From IMG/VR virus record IMGVR_UViG_3300030102_003270, positions 21,686 through 85,685 of that record: a DNA stretch of 64,000 bases, one strand, 5' to 3'. How positions within the stretch are numbered: position 1 is the first letter of the stretch; each line of letters starts with the position of its first letter. Both the position numbers and the translations under genes were made by a program. The DNA is from a virus. The notes under the pieces were generated by a model that was not told the DNA's origin, did no database searches, and was given only the letters and a program-made list of their open reading frames with translations. This document shows, in pieces, positions 24,999 to 34,529 of the stretch.

Positions 24999-27900
24999 TG
25001 ACAGAATTTTCTGGTTTTATCAGCACCTTGAAAATAGCCCCCTCAACATCAGACCATTTAGAAGACGCTATTGACAATATCCATAGTGGTATCATCAAGG
25101 CACTGAATGTTGCAGATGCAGGTTCATTCATAGCGCATGGTTTCATGGTGACATCAAACATCAATGGGACATTCAACATAAGTGAAGGAGGTTACTTCGA
25201 TAAGGGAGAGTACAAGACTCTAGGAGCGCAGACTAACGCTGACCCCGGAAATGCATTTACAGGAGCCACTGACTATGATTGGTATGGTTTCATTGTAATC
25301 AACTCAAGTGGAGCCATAGCGTTTAGAGGAGACAGTAGTTTAGGAAATAGTGCTGCTAAGACTGCCGACCTTAATGATGGCGACATACCAATATGCGTAG
25401 TTCAGATAGGAAAGGGAACAACTAATACCAATCTTTCAGCAGCAAGAAAGATACAGTATTTTGGTATAAAGAAAACAAGCAACGTCCTCACAGCAGGTGA
25501 GGAAAATAGTGGAGACTTCAGAAAGTTATTCGAGGTTAAGACTGATGGAGATATATATTCATATAACGCATCAAACGCTTTCCATACTAAGTTAGCATTT
25601 ACAAATGCTTCTGGTTCAAACAAAACTGTAACTGTCCCAAGCATAACAGGGACATTGATTACAACAGGAGATAGTCAAACAGTTTCTACTTCTATGATTG
25701 AAGATGGCGCAGTTACACTTGCCAAGACATCTGGACTACAAGGCTCACTTACATTTGGCATAGCAAATACCAATGCAGTAAAGGTAGACGGCACAATAAC
25801 AAATGGAGACTTTGCCAGATTCACTGGTACAGGATTAGAAGGAAGAAGCATATCAGAAGTAAAGACACAACTAGCGTTGGATAAAGGGGATGTTGGACTA
25901 GGTAATGTAGATAACAAATCATCTTCCACACTACAAACTGAGATACTAAATGCTGCAACCGCTAGTGATGTAGGACTAGGAAACGTCACTAACGAATCAA
26001 AGGCAACGATGTTTACATCTCCTACATTTACAGGAACAATATCAATACCTAATATTTCTAACTTAGAAACAGCAGTAGCAGCAAACACAGCAAAGACAGT
26101 TAGAACAGACTCGGAGATAAATGCACTGGCACAGGCTTTGATTGATGACCTAATTGCTGGCGCACCTACCGCTTTGAATACTCTAAACGAATTAGCAGTT
26201 GCCATACAATCTAATGATTCTGATATTACTGGAATAACTACTGCTTTAGGTAATAGACTAAGAATAGATATCAACAATCAGAACTTGAACGCTACACAAT
26301 TAACCAACGTTAAAACAAACCTATCACTGTCTAAGGCAGACGTTGGCCTTGGTAATGTTGACAATGACTCCACTGCAACAATAAGGGCAGGGACAACAAA
26401 GGCAAACGTTGGTCTTTCTAACGTTTTGAATCAAGCACAAATCACAACATTCGTTTCTGATAATGCTCCTACTGCTACTGCCATTGGTGATTTGTGGATT
26501 GACTCGAATGACAACAATAAGATGTATAGAGCATCTGCAACAGGTAGCAGTGATTGGGTTGCAGTAACATTAGGCAAAGGTGCTTTGGGACTAGTAAAGG
26601 CAGATGTAGGGCTTGGTAATGTAGACAACATAACAACTGCACAAATGAGAGCAGGTGTTACTCATTCAGATGTAGGGACAACAAAATCAGATATAGGACT
26701 AGGCAATGTAGAAAATAAATCATCTGCAACTATCAGAGGAGAAATAGAAGTTAGTAACATACCAGACCTACCCACCAGCAAAATAACAACTGGGACTTTT
26801 GCTGACGGTCTTATATCAAAGAGTTCAGTTATAGCACACTCTCCTTCTGCAACTAAGGGTGACATAGGTGATTTGGGTTCAGATATAGATATCTCTAATG
26901 ACTTCATGTATGTCTTTGATAGTTCAGCGAACAATAATATCAAAGGTACTACGATAGATGAAATACTAGGTAAGATAACATCTTCTCAATTAGTAGGAAC
27001 AGGAAAGGTATTCAGCACATTACCCGCTAGTGGTGCGGAAGTAAACGTTCAAGCAGACTTCAATGAAACGGATAACACATCAGATGCATTCATACAGAAT
27101 AAGCCTACAATACCTAGCGGCAATCAGATTATTGATTGGACTCAAGACCAAGGCTCAACAAACATAAACGCTGGAAACTACATCAACACCAATCAACTAA
27201 CAACATTCGATATTGGCGTAGATACTGATAACAATCCTACAACTATTGCTCATGGTGAGACTCTCACCTTTACAGGCGGAACGGGCATCTCAACAACAAC
27301 TACTGCTGATGGAACAATCACAATCACAAACGATAACCCAGACCAAACTGTTTCTCTAACAGGTTCGGGTGCGACTAGTGTAAGTGGCACTTATCCTAAC
27401 TTTACGATAAGTTCCACTGATAACAATACCTTCAGAACAGTATCAGTAGATACAAACGGAGATGGTAGTGCAAATGAGACATTAGGAACTAGTGAGACTC
27501 TAACTATCAAGAAAGGCTCAAACATAACACTAGCAGAAGCAAGTGGGGTAGTGACGATAACAAACGCTGCTCCCCATATTGCAACAAACTTAGGAAGTTC
27601 AACCGCTACTAATCAAATCACCATTACAAGCAGTACAGGAAACAATGTAGTTGTTGGGGAAGCAACTAGTAGTATTGCTGGATTAATGTCAACTACTCAT
27701 CATGATAAATTGGACGGTATTGAAGCATCTGCTGATGTGACAGATACGGATAACGTCACTAACGCAGGTGCTTTGATGGATAGTGAGGTGACTAACCTTG
27801 CACAAGTAAAAGCATTTGACTCATCTGATTACGCTACTGCTGCTCAAGGAGCAAAGGCTGATTCAGCACAACAACCTCCAAGTGAAGGCGCATTCGCTAA

Positions 27901-30900
27901 TGGCGACAAAACCAAACTAGACCATATCACTGTCACACAAGCAGTTGATTTAGATACGATGGAAAGTAATATAGCAACTAACAATGCTAAAAACACAAAC
28001 GTTTCAACGAACCTATCAGTAAGTAGAGATGGAACTAAATTACACGTTGTATCTTCTGACGGTACTAATGCAGAACTTCCATTGGCAGACACTAACAATT
28101 GGGGTGTTATGTCTGATGAGATGTTCGATAAATTAGATGGTATTGAAACAAACGCAACTGCTGACCAAACAGGAGCAGAAATAAAGACAGCACTTTTCAA
28201 TGAATCTGACACTAATAATCTTACAAATGCCCTATTGAGTAAACTCAATGCTATTGAAGCATCAGCAGATGTCACTGATGCAGATAATGTAGCAGATGCC
28301 GGAGCAATAATGGATGGAGACTTCACCAGTAATGGATTCATGAAAAGAACAGGTGCAGGTCAATATAGCGTAGATACAAACACCTACCTAACTGCACATC
28401 CAACAATTAGCGGTGCTGCGAGTAGTAGTGACAATTCTGGGAGAACGTATATCCAAGACATAACTCTAGATTCTAATGGTCACGTTATTGGTATCGCCAC
28501 TGCTACTGAAACTGTCACTAACACTGATTCAGATGTATCTGTTCTATCTTTGAAAACAAGATTGAATTCTGACTTCAATGGAGACATAACCATAGGAAAT
28601 CAGACTGATGATACTGTAATTATCACAGGCGATTTATCAGTTGGAGGAGATTTCAATATCACAGGAGACATAAACACAGTAAACGTTACTGACTTGGATG
28701 TGGTTGATAAAACAATTACAGTAGCAAGTGGAGCAACAACATTGTCTAATACTGATGGTGCTGGAATACAATTTGGTGCAAATGCCAGTGCGCCTACATT
28801 CAAATGGGATAACAGCAATTCTAGACTTGCATCCAGCAGACCAATATCCGCTAGTAGTTTTATTGGTGACTTAACTGGAAATGTCACAGGAAACGCTTCG
28901 GGTCTTTCTTCGACTTTAGCGATATCTAGCGGAGGAACAGGAGTCACAAACAGCAATACTTGGTTGAATAGTAGAATCACCACAAATGCTGATGGTTCGC
29001 TTAACTATGATGCTACTACTGCCACAGCAGTAAATCACGATAGCCTAGCAGGTTTCGTAGCGGCAGAACATTATAGATGGGATAATGACATAAGCAGCAC
29101 TGCACAAATCAATGCTGCTAATATTCCTACATTGAATCAAGATACAACAGGAACAGCAGCAGGTCTTTCTGCAACCTTAGCAGTTTCTAGTGGTGGAACA
29201 GGGTCTACGACTGCTCCTATGGTTGGAGTGATTACTGCTGCTAATGCTGGTGCTGCAAGAACAGTATTAGGATTAGGAACAGCAGCAACACTGTCTGGCA
29301 CAGGTAATATCCTAAATGGCAACACAGGACTAGTAACTGGTGATACGGTATTTGATTACTTTAGAGCAACCACATTAACAGTGGGGCAGACAATAGAAGC
29401 AGCAGGGACAAATAAACTTCAACTAAAAGCAGGTTCAAGTTATATTGACATTCTAGACGGTGGTGGAAACAATCACATCAATGTCGTTCCTGCTAGTGGC
29501 CGTTTGAATATATTCGGAGAAACAATTGCTATTGGTGAGGCAGATTCAACAATAACAACCGGAGGAGCGTATGACTTGACTCTAGATACAAACGGAGGAA
29601 CAAACTCCGGTTCGATAAAGATACTAGATGGTGCAAATGGAAACATAGAGTTGGATAACAATGGTTCGGGACAAGTGGTATTCAAGGGTAATTCAACGAA
29701 GGGTTCCGGTCAATTTGTATTGAACTGTGAACAAAACTCACATGGTATAACAATCAAAGGTCCACCACATTCCGCAGGAGCGTCATACACACTGACATTA
29801 CCAAATAATGATGGCAACTCTAACCAAGTCCTAAAGACAGATGGTTCTGGTAATCTCAGTTGGGTTGACCAAAGTAGTGGTGGTATCTCCGATGTGTCTT
29901 CTGACACAACACCACAATTAGGTGGTGATTTAGATGTTAATGGAAATAAGATTACATCGGCCTCAAATGCTGATATCACAATAGAACCAAATGGAACAGG
30001 TGACATTAATCTCTACGCTGATACAGTAATTGCTGGAGATGCTTCTACTGACTTCAAGATACAGCACAGGACAAAAACAAATTCGCATATGACATTCTTG
30101 AATAACGGTAACAATCAATTTACTGCTGATGCAAATATATTTCTCAATGCAGATGAAGCGGGTAATGGTAACAGTCTAATTAGGTTGAATGCCCTTAAAA
30201 CCACACTTGGAAAGTCCAATTTCGATGCTACTCTAACTACACAAGGAACAGGCGACTTAACTCTAAGCACAAATGGAGGAACAAATTCTGGAACAATACA
30301 AATCAGTGATGGTGCTAATGGAGACATTACAATCACACCAAACGGAACAGGTCAAGTAAATATGGGTAATTACCAATTTAAGGTAGACCAAACATTAGGT
30401 TCTGGACAAGATAACTATGTTCTAACTTATGATGATAGTGAGGGAACTATTAGTTTTGAGGCCAATGGTGGTGGTGGCGGTGGTGGTGCTGTTTCGGCAG
30501 TAGCCAACGGTGCTAACAATCGTATTGCTACGTTTAGTAGCACAGATGCTTTGAATGGTGAGGCTAATCTCACATTCGATGGAAGCACTCTATCAGTAAA
30601 TGATGCGGGTATAGACATAAGGGAACAATATGGAAGATTAAATTTCAAGAGGGATGCATCTACTAATTTTGCGAATAACTACGCTATCTACTTCTATAAC
30701 AATCAGAATTCAATTAGAGGTGGAATACAATTCAATGTATCTGGCGATAGATTAGGATTTGCTAGTGGTGGTGGAGGTGGCGGTAATTACCAACTATACA
30801 TCCAAGATGGTGTTATTTATCCTCCTGTTGATGATGACGTAGATTTAGGAAAATCAACTAACAAGTTCAAGGATTCCTTCTTCGGCCTAGTTGATGCTGA

Positions 30901-31804
30901 GAACTTCAAGATAAATGGTGGACAAGGTTCTGATGGTCAAGTGCTAACATCAACAGGTAGTGGTGTTGCTTGGGAAAATCCAAGTGGAGGAGGTGGTAGT
31001 GCATCACCTTCTGGTAGTGATGGTCAAATACAGTATAACAACAATGGAAGTTTTGGTGGAGATGCAGACTTTGTTTGGGATGATACCAATAATAGATTGG
31101 TCATAGGCTCAGTCACATCACAACATGACAGTCTAAAGCAATTGACCGTCAAGGGACCAGATGCGGGAATGCTCATAGAGAAACATGATAATAGTTCAAG
31201 TGGTGGACCTACTATCGCACTTTACAGGTATTCTGCATCAGAAGCCGATGGTGACTTGATTGGGCAGGTGACTTTTAGAGGTGAAGGCTCAACAGGAAAC
31301 CCATCAACATACATGATGATAAGAGCAGAAATAGAAGATACAACTGAAGGAACAAAAGATGGTTCATTGATTATTAGAGGATTGGTCAACAACTCACAAA
31401 CAGACTTTGTTGAAATAAACTCAGCAGGGCATACTCTAAATCAAGGGTCATACAACGTAGGCAATGCATCTACTGATGCTAATACAGTATCGGGGTCTAG
31501 TCTTGGTAATGGTAGTTCTGTGACATTATTTACTGTTCCAGCCACTACTAGAGGTTTTAGAGCAACTATATACGTCAAAGACACAAGTAATACTGAATAT
31601 CAGATTGAAGAGATAATAGGATATAACACAGGTTCGGGAGTTGATTTTTCATCATTCGGTCAAGTATACAGTGGTTCTGCACCTATTGGTTCTTTGAATG
31701 CAACAAACAGTAGTGGCACAACATTAATACAATTCACAAATGGACAGGGTAGTGCAATTAACTATCAAGCCAGCATTAGTGTGACACATATGGATTTAAG
31801 TTGA
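24998..31804 (+). CDS. Giant tail fibre
   Basis: 2268 aa, TAATG overlap with the previous gene. It contains classic tail-fibre repeats: at least five 'VGLGNVDN'-type repeats (residues about 297-573), three 'KLDGIEA.A' repeats (about 900-1090), and two 'TNGGTNSG.I.I.DGANG' repeats near 1530 and 1755. A typical 'LKTDGSGNLSWVDQ' segment and poly-Gly linkers also occur. These are collagen-like or triple-beta fibre elements. The last 150 residues may be the receptor-binding tip. No S74 chaperone domain is visible. Confidence 0.85.
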   Translation: MTEFSGFISTLKIAPSTSDHLEDAIDNIHSGIIKALNVADAGSFIAHGFMVTSNINGTFNISEGGYFDKGEYKTLGAQTNADPGNAFTGATDYDWYGFIVINSSGAIAFRGDSSLGNSAAKTADLNDGDIPICVVQIGKGTTNTNLSAARKIQYFGIKKTSNVLTAGEENSGDFRKLFEVKTDGDIYSYNASNAFHTKLAFTNASGSNKTVTVPSITGTLITTGDSQTVSTSMIEDGAVTLAKTSGLQGSLTFGIANTNAVKVDGTITNGDFARFTGTGLEGRSISEVKTQLALDKGDVGLGNVDNKSSSTLQTEILNAATASDVGLGNVTNESKATMFTSPTFTGTISIPNISNLETAVAANTAKTVRTDSEINALAQALIDDLIAGAPTALNTLNELAVAIQSNDSDITGITTALGNRLRIDINNQNLNATQLTNVKTNLSLSKADVGLGNVDNDSTATIRAGTTKANVGLSNVLNQAQITTFVSDNAPTATAIGDLWIDSNDNNKMYRASATGSSDWVAVTLGKGALGLVKADVGLGNVDNITTAQMRAGVTHSDVGTTKSDIGLGNVENKSSATIRGEIEVSNIPDLPTSKITTGTFADGLISKSSVIAHSPSATKGDIGDLGSDIDISNDFMYVFDSSANNNIKGTTIDEILGKITSSQLVGTGKVFSTLPASGAEVNVQADFNETDNTSDAFIQNKPTIPSGNQIIDWTQDQGSTNINAGNYINTNQLTTFDIGVDTDNNPTTIAHGETLTFTGGTGISTTTTADGTITITNDNPDQTVSLTGSGATSVSGTYPNFTISSTDNNTFRTVSVDTNGDGSANETLGTSETLTIKKGSNITLAEASGVVTITNAAPHIATNLGSSTATNQITITSSTGNNVVVGEATSSIAGLMSTTHHDKLDGIEASADVTDTDNVTNAGALMDSEVTNLAQVKAFDSSDYATAAQGAKADSAQQPPSEGAFANGDKTKLDHITVTQAVDLDTMESNIATNNAKNTNVSTNLSVSRDGTKLHVVSSDGTNAELPLADTNNWGVMSDEMFDKLDGIETNATADQTGAEIKTALFNESDTNNLTNALLSKLNAIEASADVTDADNVADAGAIMDGDFTSNGFMKRTGAGQYSVDTNTYLTAHPTISGAASSSDNSGRTYIQDITLDSNGHVIGIATATETVTNTDSDVSVLSLKTRLNSDFNGDITIGNQTDDTVIITGDLSVGGDFNITGDINTVNVTDLDVVDKTITVASGATTLSNTDGAGIQFGANASAPTFKWDNSNSRLASSRPISASSFIGDLTGNVTGNASGLSSTLAISSGGTGVTNSNTWLNSRITTNADGSLNYDATTATAVNHDSLAGFVAAEHYRWDNDISSTAQINAANIPTLNQDTTGTAAGLSATLAVSSGGTGSTTAPMVGVITAANAGAARTVLGLGTAATLSGTGNILNGNTGLVTGDTVFDYFRATTLTVGQTIEAAGTNKLQLKAGSSYIDILDGGGNNHINVVPASGRLNIFGETIAIGEADSTITTGGAYDLTLDTNGGTNSGSIKILDGANGNIELDNNGSGQVVFKGNSTKGSGQFVLNCEQNSHGITIKGPPHSAGASYTLTLPNNDGNSNQVLKTDGSGNLSWVDQSSGGISDVSSDTTPQLGGDLDVNGNKITSASNADITIEPNGTGDINLYADTVIAGDASTDFKIQHRTKTNSHMTFLNNGNNQFTADANIFLNADEAGNGNSLIRLNALKTTLGKSNFDATLTTQGTGDLTLSTNGGTNSGTIQISDGANGDITITPNGTGQVNMGNYQFKVDQTLGSGQDNYVLTYDDSEGTISFEANGGGGGGGAVSAVANGANNRIATFSSTDALNGEANLTFDGSTLSVNDAGIDIREQYGRLNFKRDASTNFANNYAIYFYNNQNSIRGGIQFNVSGDRLGFASGGGGGGNYQLYIQDGVIYPPVDDDVDLGKSTNKFKDSFFGLVDAENFKINGGQGSDGQVLTSTGSGVAWENPSGGGGSASPSGSDGQIQYNNNGSFGGDADFVWDDTNNRLVIGSVTSQHDSLKQLTVKGPDAGMLIEKHDNSSSGGPTIALYRYSASEADGDLIGQVTFRGEGSTGNPSTYMMIRAEIEDTTEGTKDGSLIIRGLVNNSQTDFVEINSAGHTLNQGSYNVGNASTDANTVSGSSLGNGSSVTLFTVPATTRGFRATIYVKDTSNTEYQIEEIIGYNTGSGVDFSSFGQVYSGSAPIGSLNATNSSGTTLIQFTNGQGSAINYQASISVTHMDLS
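25889..26716 (+). repeat. Five DVGLGNV-type fibre repeats
   Basis: Copies start at about 25889, 25967, 26339, 26603 and 26690. Each encodes Asp-[Val/Ile]-Gly-Leu-Gly-Asn-Val-x-Asn. Spacing is irregular (78-372 bases). Such repeats can drive recombination and fibre length variation. Confidence 0.75.
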
Positions 31805-31813
31805 GGTGATTGA

Positions 31814-32533
31814 ATGGGAAGACAGCCATTTAGATTAGTGCAAGCAGATGGAACGGTTAAGTCGGCAGCAGATGTAGGTGCTGGTGGAGGTGGTGGTAGT
31901 TATGCAAATCCACCTCTCAAGACTGATGGTTTCTATTGGTATGGAAGTCAATTAAAAGACATTAGGACTACCTCTCTACCGCCATATGGAAGTAAACTGG
32001 CTAGTATTTTTACAATGAATACAAGTTCACAATGGGATAAGACCATGTTCTTTCCATTCGTTGCACCAAAAACAGGAAACGTATCAAGAGTTATGGCTTA
32101 TCTCCAATCTGGAAACTCTGGATTAAGTCTTCTTGTAGGGTTATATAGTGACAGTAATGGCTATCCGTCTAACTTACTTTACAAATTTGAGTTGGATGCC
32201 CAAAGTGGTGGAAATAAAACTGCTACATCTTTTGAAGATGCAAGTGGTAATGCTGCGACCTTTGCATTGACAGCAAACACTCAATATCATTGGGGATTCG
32301 TTAGAGATACTGCTACCACACAATTACAAATTTATGGCCTAGATGCTAGATACACTGCAAATTCGGGTTTGAACCTAAATATGGCTGATGGATATGCAGG
32401 TGCAGGTGATTTGATTGTCCAAGTCGGTGGTGACAGTAACACATTAGCCTCATCTTATGATGGTGGTTATGAAGACTTTAGCATATTCAATGCAAGCGTG
32501 AAGAATCCTAATTTTGGAATAAGGTATACATGA
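31814..32533 (+). CDS. Tail-tip or fibre-associated beta protein
   Basis: 239 aa, GAGGTGATT before ATG. The opening 'GRQPFRLVQADGTVKSAADVG' plus a poly-Gly linker resembles the end of the preceding fibre. The remainder looks like a jelly roll ('GNVSRVMAYLQSGNSGLSLLVG', then 'YHWGFVRDTATTQLQIYG'). It could be a receptor-binding tip made as a separate chain. Confidence 0.6.
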   Translation: MGRQPFRLVQADGTVKSAADVGAGGGGGSYANPPLKTDGFYWYGSQLKDIRTTSLPPYGSKLASIFTMNTSSQWDKTMFFPFVAPKTGNVSRVMAYLQSGNSGLSLLVGLYSDSNGYPSNLLYKFELDAQSGGNKTATSFEDASGNAATFALTANTQYHWGFVRDTATTQLQIYGLDARYTANSGLNLNMADGYAGAGDLIVQVGGDSNTLASSYDGGYEDFSIFNASVKNPNFGIRYT

Positions 32534-32542
32534 GGAATTGTT

Positions 32543-32827
32543 ATGACTATTGATTTGAGAACATACACTACCATTAAAGAAAATGGAGAAAGGGAAACCA
32601 CTATTGAAGAGGCAACTTGGGATTTAGTGAGAGGTGCTAGACTAAATTACTTGCAAATGACTGATACTTTGATGGGTAATCAATGGGATAGACTGACAGA
32701 AACTCAACAAGAGGAGTTAAAAACACTAAGACAACATTGGAGAGATATCCCCTCACTATACGATTCACCTAATGAGGCATGTGACAACCTACAAAATATG
32801 CCTCTATGGTTAACACTTTTACTTTAA
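32543..32827 (+). CDS. Tail-fibre assembly chaperone-like protein
   Basis: 94 aa. The pattern 'ARLNYLQMTDTLM...LTETQQEELKTLRQHWRDIP' (residues about 32-74) matches small tail/fibre assembly chaperones, where a [RD]..L...D segment is followed by 'YR..LRDIP'. It directly follows the fibre genes, as expected for a factor needed to fold or attach fibres. Confidence 0.65.
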   Translation: MTIDLRTYTTIKENGERETTIEEATWDLVRGARLNYLQMTDTLMGNQWDRLTETQQEELKTLRQHWRDIPSLYDSPNEACDNLQNMPLWLTLLL

Positions 32828-32841
32828 AGGAATGATACAGA

Positions 32842-33132
32842 ATGGCACTTAGAATAACATATGAAACAGACCACGGAATAAACTGCACTGAAGCGCATTG
32901 CGTTATAAGCAGAACAAAATGCATTAAAAGCGGAACAAGATTTATATTGACATATAATGGAGAAATATATTACAATGAACAATCTTACTCAGAAGGAAAG
33001 AATCCTATTTCTGGATTTGAGATGGAATATGACTTAAATTCCACTGATGATAATAATTACTATAATGTTATAAAAGAGTGTTATGAACACCTAAAAACTA
33101 TTTCAGGCTTTGATAATGGTATTGATTGCTAA
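32842..33132 (+). CDS. Last gene of the rightward unit, unknown
   Basis: 96 aa, four or more Cys, mostly beta strands, soluble. AAGGAATGATACAGA precedes the start. The opening 'ALRITYETDHGINCTEAHCVI' resembles short proteins at the end of fibre clusters in marine viruses, but I do not know a function. Confidence 0.6.
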   Translation: MALRITYETDHGINCTEAHCVISRTKCIKSGTRFILTYNGEIYYNEQSYSEGKNPISGFEMEYDLNSTDDNNYYNVIKECYEHLKTISGFDNGIDC

Positions 33133-33250
33133 ATCAAAGATAAATATTTCATGTTAATTAGCATGAGAGGCATATCCCCGCCGTATATGAACTTCCAAAT
33201 GGCTTGGCATAAAAAATTGAACTTTTATCCCAAAATAAGAACGTAATTTC
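33133..33250. terminator. Convergent junction of the two transcription units
   Basis: The rightward genes end at 33132 and the leftward genes end at 33251. The 118 bases between have no ORF. CATGTTAATTAGCATG at 33150-33165 is self-complementary apart from one G-T pair, and several T- and A-runs flank it, so terminators for both directions could lie here. Confidence 0.5.
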
Positions 33251-33472
33251 TTAATTTTGGATTTTGCCAAATTTTTTGAGGTTGGCCCCCACAGCAGGTA
33301 AGACCTTTTCGGACCATAGAAAGAAACACTCTCTACACTCCCAAATCTTCACCCTTTGTGGGGAACCAACATAAAAACCTAGAATTCTTCTAGGTATCGT
33401 ATCTAGTCCACAATCGGGACACTTCTCTCTAAGAGCCACGATTATTTCCGCCCCAATCCTGTTGTTCTTCAC
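33251..33472 (-). CDS. Small zinc-ribbon protein
   Basis: 73 aa from GTG 33472; an alternative GTG at 33439 would remove most of the overlap with the upstream small gene. 'CPDC' (18-21) and 'CREC' (46-49) form a zinc ribbon. The last gene of the leftward unit. Zinc ribbons of this size occur in many archaeal virus regulators; target unknown. Confidence 0.6.
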   Translation of the reverse strand: MKNNRIGAEIIVALREKCPDCGLDTIPRRILGFYVGSPQRVKIWECRECFFLWSEKVLPAVGANLKKFGKIQN

Positions 33473-33599
33473 TCATCAGATTATCCATGTATTCTTCGAT
33501 TGTTTGATTAGAAACTCTATCTCCACTAAACGCTGCAAAGAATAACAGACATACTGCTATCAGAAACAATGCCCATAATATCCATTCTATTGTTGTCAC
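33429..33599 (-). CDS. Small single-span membrane protein (56 aa)
   Basis: GTG 33599 overlaps the exonuclease stop (GGTGA), indicating coupling. Residues 5-24 ('EWILWALFLIAVCLLFFAAF') form one membrane span, and the C-terminus is acidic and Gln/Asn-rich. It fills a gap otherwise without a gene. Function unknown. Confidence 0.55.
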   Translation of the reverse strand: MTTIEWILWALFLIAVCLLFFAAFSGDRVSNQTIEEYMDNLMSEEQQDWGGNNRGS

Positions 33600-34192
33600 C
33601 AGTTCACCTCTATTTCTCTTGTTTTTTCTTCGTTCATATCGAAGCCTTTTACAACTCCGTTGTCAATACCATACTTCCACAGGTCATAGACTAATTCACA
33701 ATCCTTCAAACAGTATTCTGCTACTTCTGAGTAGCCCCCTGCTTTCCAGACTTTAGGCGCATCTTCACTATGCATTATTTTTCCATCTCCCAAAGTATGT
33801 GTGACTAAGTTATCTAGGGTATATCTTTCACCCATTACACTGCTCACCTCACGACTAGTATCAATGTAGGCTTTCTTGTTCATATACTTCTGAATGCAAA
33901 AGATATCCAAAGAATCCCTAAGCACAGGCAAGTCAAACCCTGCTATGTTATGTCCTAGAAGTAGTCCTCCTTTCTGTAAATGCTCGTCTAAATCAAACTT
34001 CAATTGGGATATAGGCTTGACTTCAACATTAGACTTCTTCAGTTCGTCCACTGCTTTGTCTATGTATATTGTTCCTTTGTCACCATCCCAAGTGCATACA
34101 GTAGACACTTGAAACATATGGGTATTACCCCAACCCCCTATATCATAGGAGTAGTTCTTAGTCTCCAAATCTATTGCTAATACCTCAGACAT
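33596..34192 (-). CDS. DnaQ-like 3'-5' exonuclease (DEDDy type)
   Basis: 198 aa from ATG 34192, with GAGTGATT upstream. The three exonuclease motifs are present: Exo I 'AIDLET', Exo II 'GHNIAGFDLPVL', Exo III 'YCLKDCELV' (Tyr-x3-Asp). This is separate from the exonuclease domain inside the virus PolB, so it may be an extra proofreader, or degrade DNA or RNA primers. It lies at the end of the replication operon. Confidence 0.8.
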   Translation of the reverse strand: MSEVLAIDLETKNYSYDIGGWGNTHMFQVSTVCTWDGDKGTIYIDKAVDELKKSNVEVKPISQLKFDLDEHLQKGGLLLGHNIAGFDLPVLRDSLDIFCIQKYMNKKAYIDTSREVSSVMGERYTLDNLVTHTLGDGKIMHSEDAPKVWKAGGYSEVAEYCLKDCELVYDLWKYGIDNGVVKGFDMNEEKTREIEVNW

Positions 34193-34197
34193 GTGAA

Positions 34198-34299
34198 TCA
34201 CTCTACGAATCCATCACCGCCGCCTCTAAACAAGAACGACCAAGGACTTACGCCCCACATACGCATGATTTGTCTATCTTCCTTTTTCCACCATTTCAT
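34198..34299 (-). CDS. 33-aa micro-ORF between two coupled genes
   Basis: ATG overlaps the preceding TGA (ATGA). Its own TGA lies inside the binding site of the exonuclease gene, so it fits the gap exactly. The peptide is basic and aromatic at the N-terminus ('MKWWKKEDRQ') with a Gly-rich end. Position is the main support. Confidence 0.5.
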   Translation of the reverse strand: MKWWKKEDRQIMRMWGVSPWSFLFRGGGDGFVE

Positions 34300-34529
34300 T
34301 CGCCACCACCCCAAAGTCTAGCGATATTTGCTTTCTTATCGTCTTCTGGGTTTGGCATCTTAATGTCCTTTGCTCTCTTTAGGAAGGCAATCATATGGTC
34401 GCCCCCACCAACAGATATGATTGAACATAGTTCCCAACCCTGTTCTCCCTCAGTATTTAGGTTATCTATTACATTCTTAGGGCCGTTAGCCGCATCGAAA
34501 ACCATGTATTTATTCTCCCACTTCACCAT
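34296..34529 (-). CDS. DUF4177-like small protein
   Basis: 77 aa. 'VKWENKYMVFD' followed by 'LNTEGEQGWELCSIISVGGG' and 'MIAFLKR' matches the DUF4177 pattern (a strand, a 'GxxGWELV' turn, then 'hhFLKR'). The family is widespread and of unknown function. It overlaps the helicase-like gene upstream by 20 bases. Confidence 0.65.
   Translation of the reverse strand: MVKWENKYMVFDAANGPKNVIDNLNTEGEQGWELCSIISVGGGDHMIAFLKRAKDIKMPNPEDDKKANIARLWGGGE

Noticed and set aside
25889-26716. Fibre repeats as a CRISPR or direct-repeat element
   Set aside because: Spacing is irregular, copies are diverged and in frame, and they encode known fibre-type motifs.
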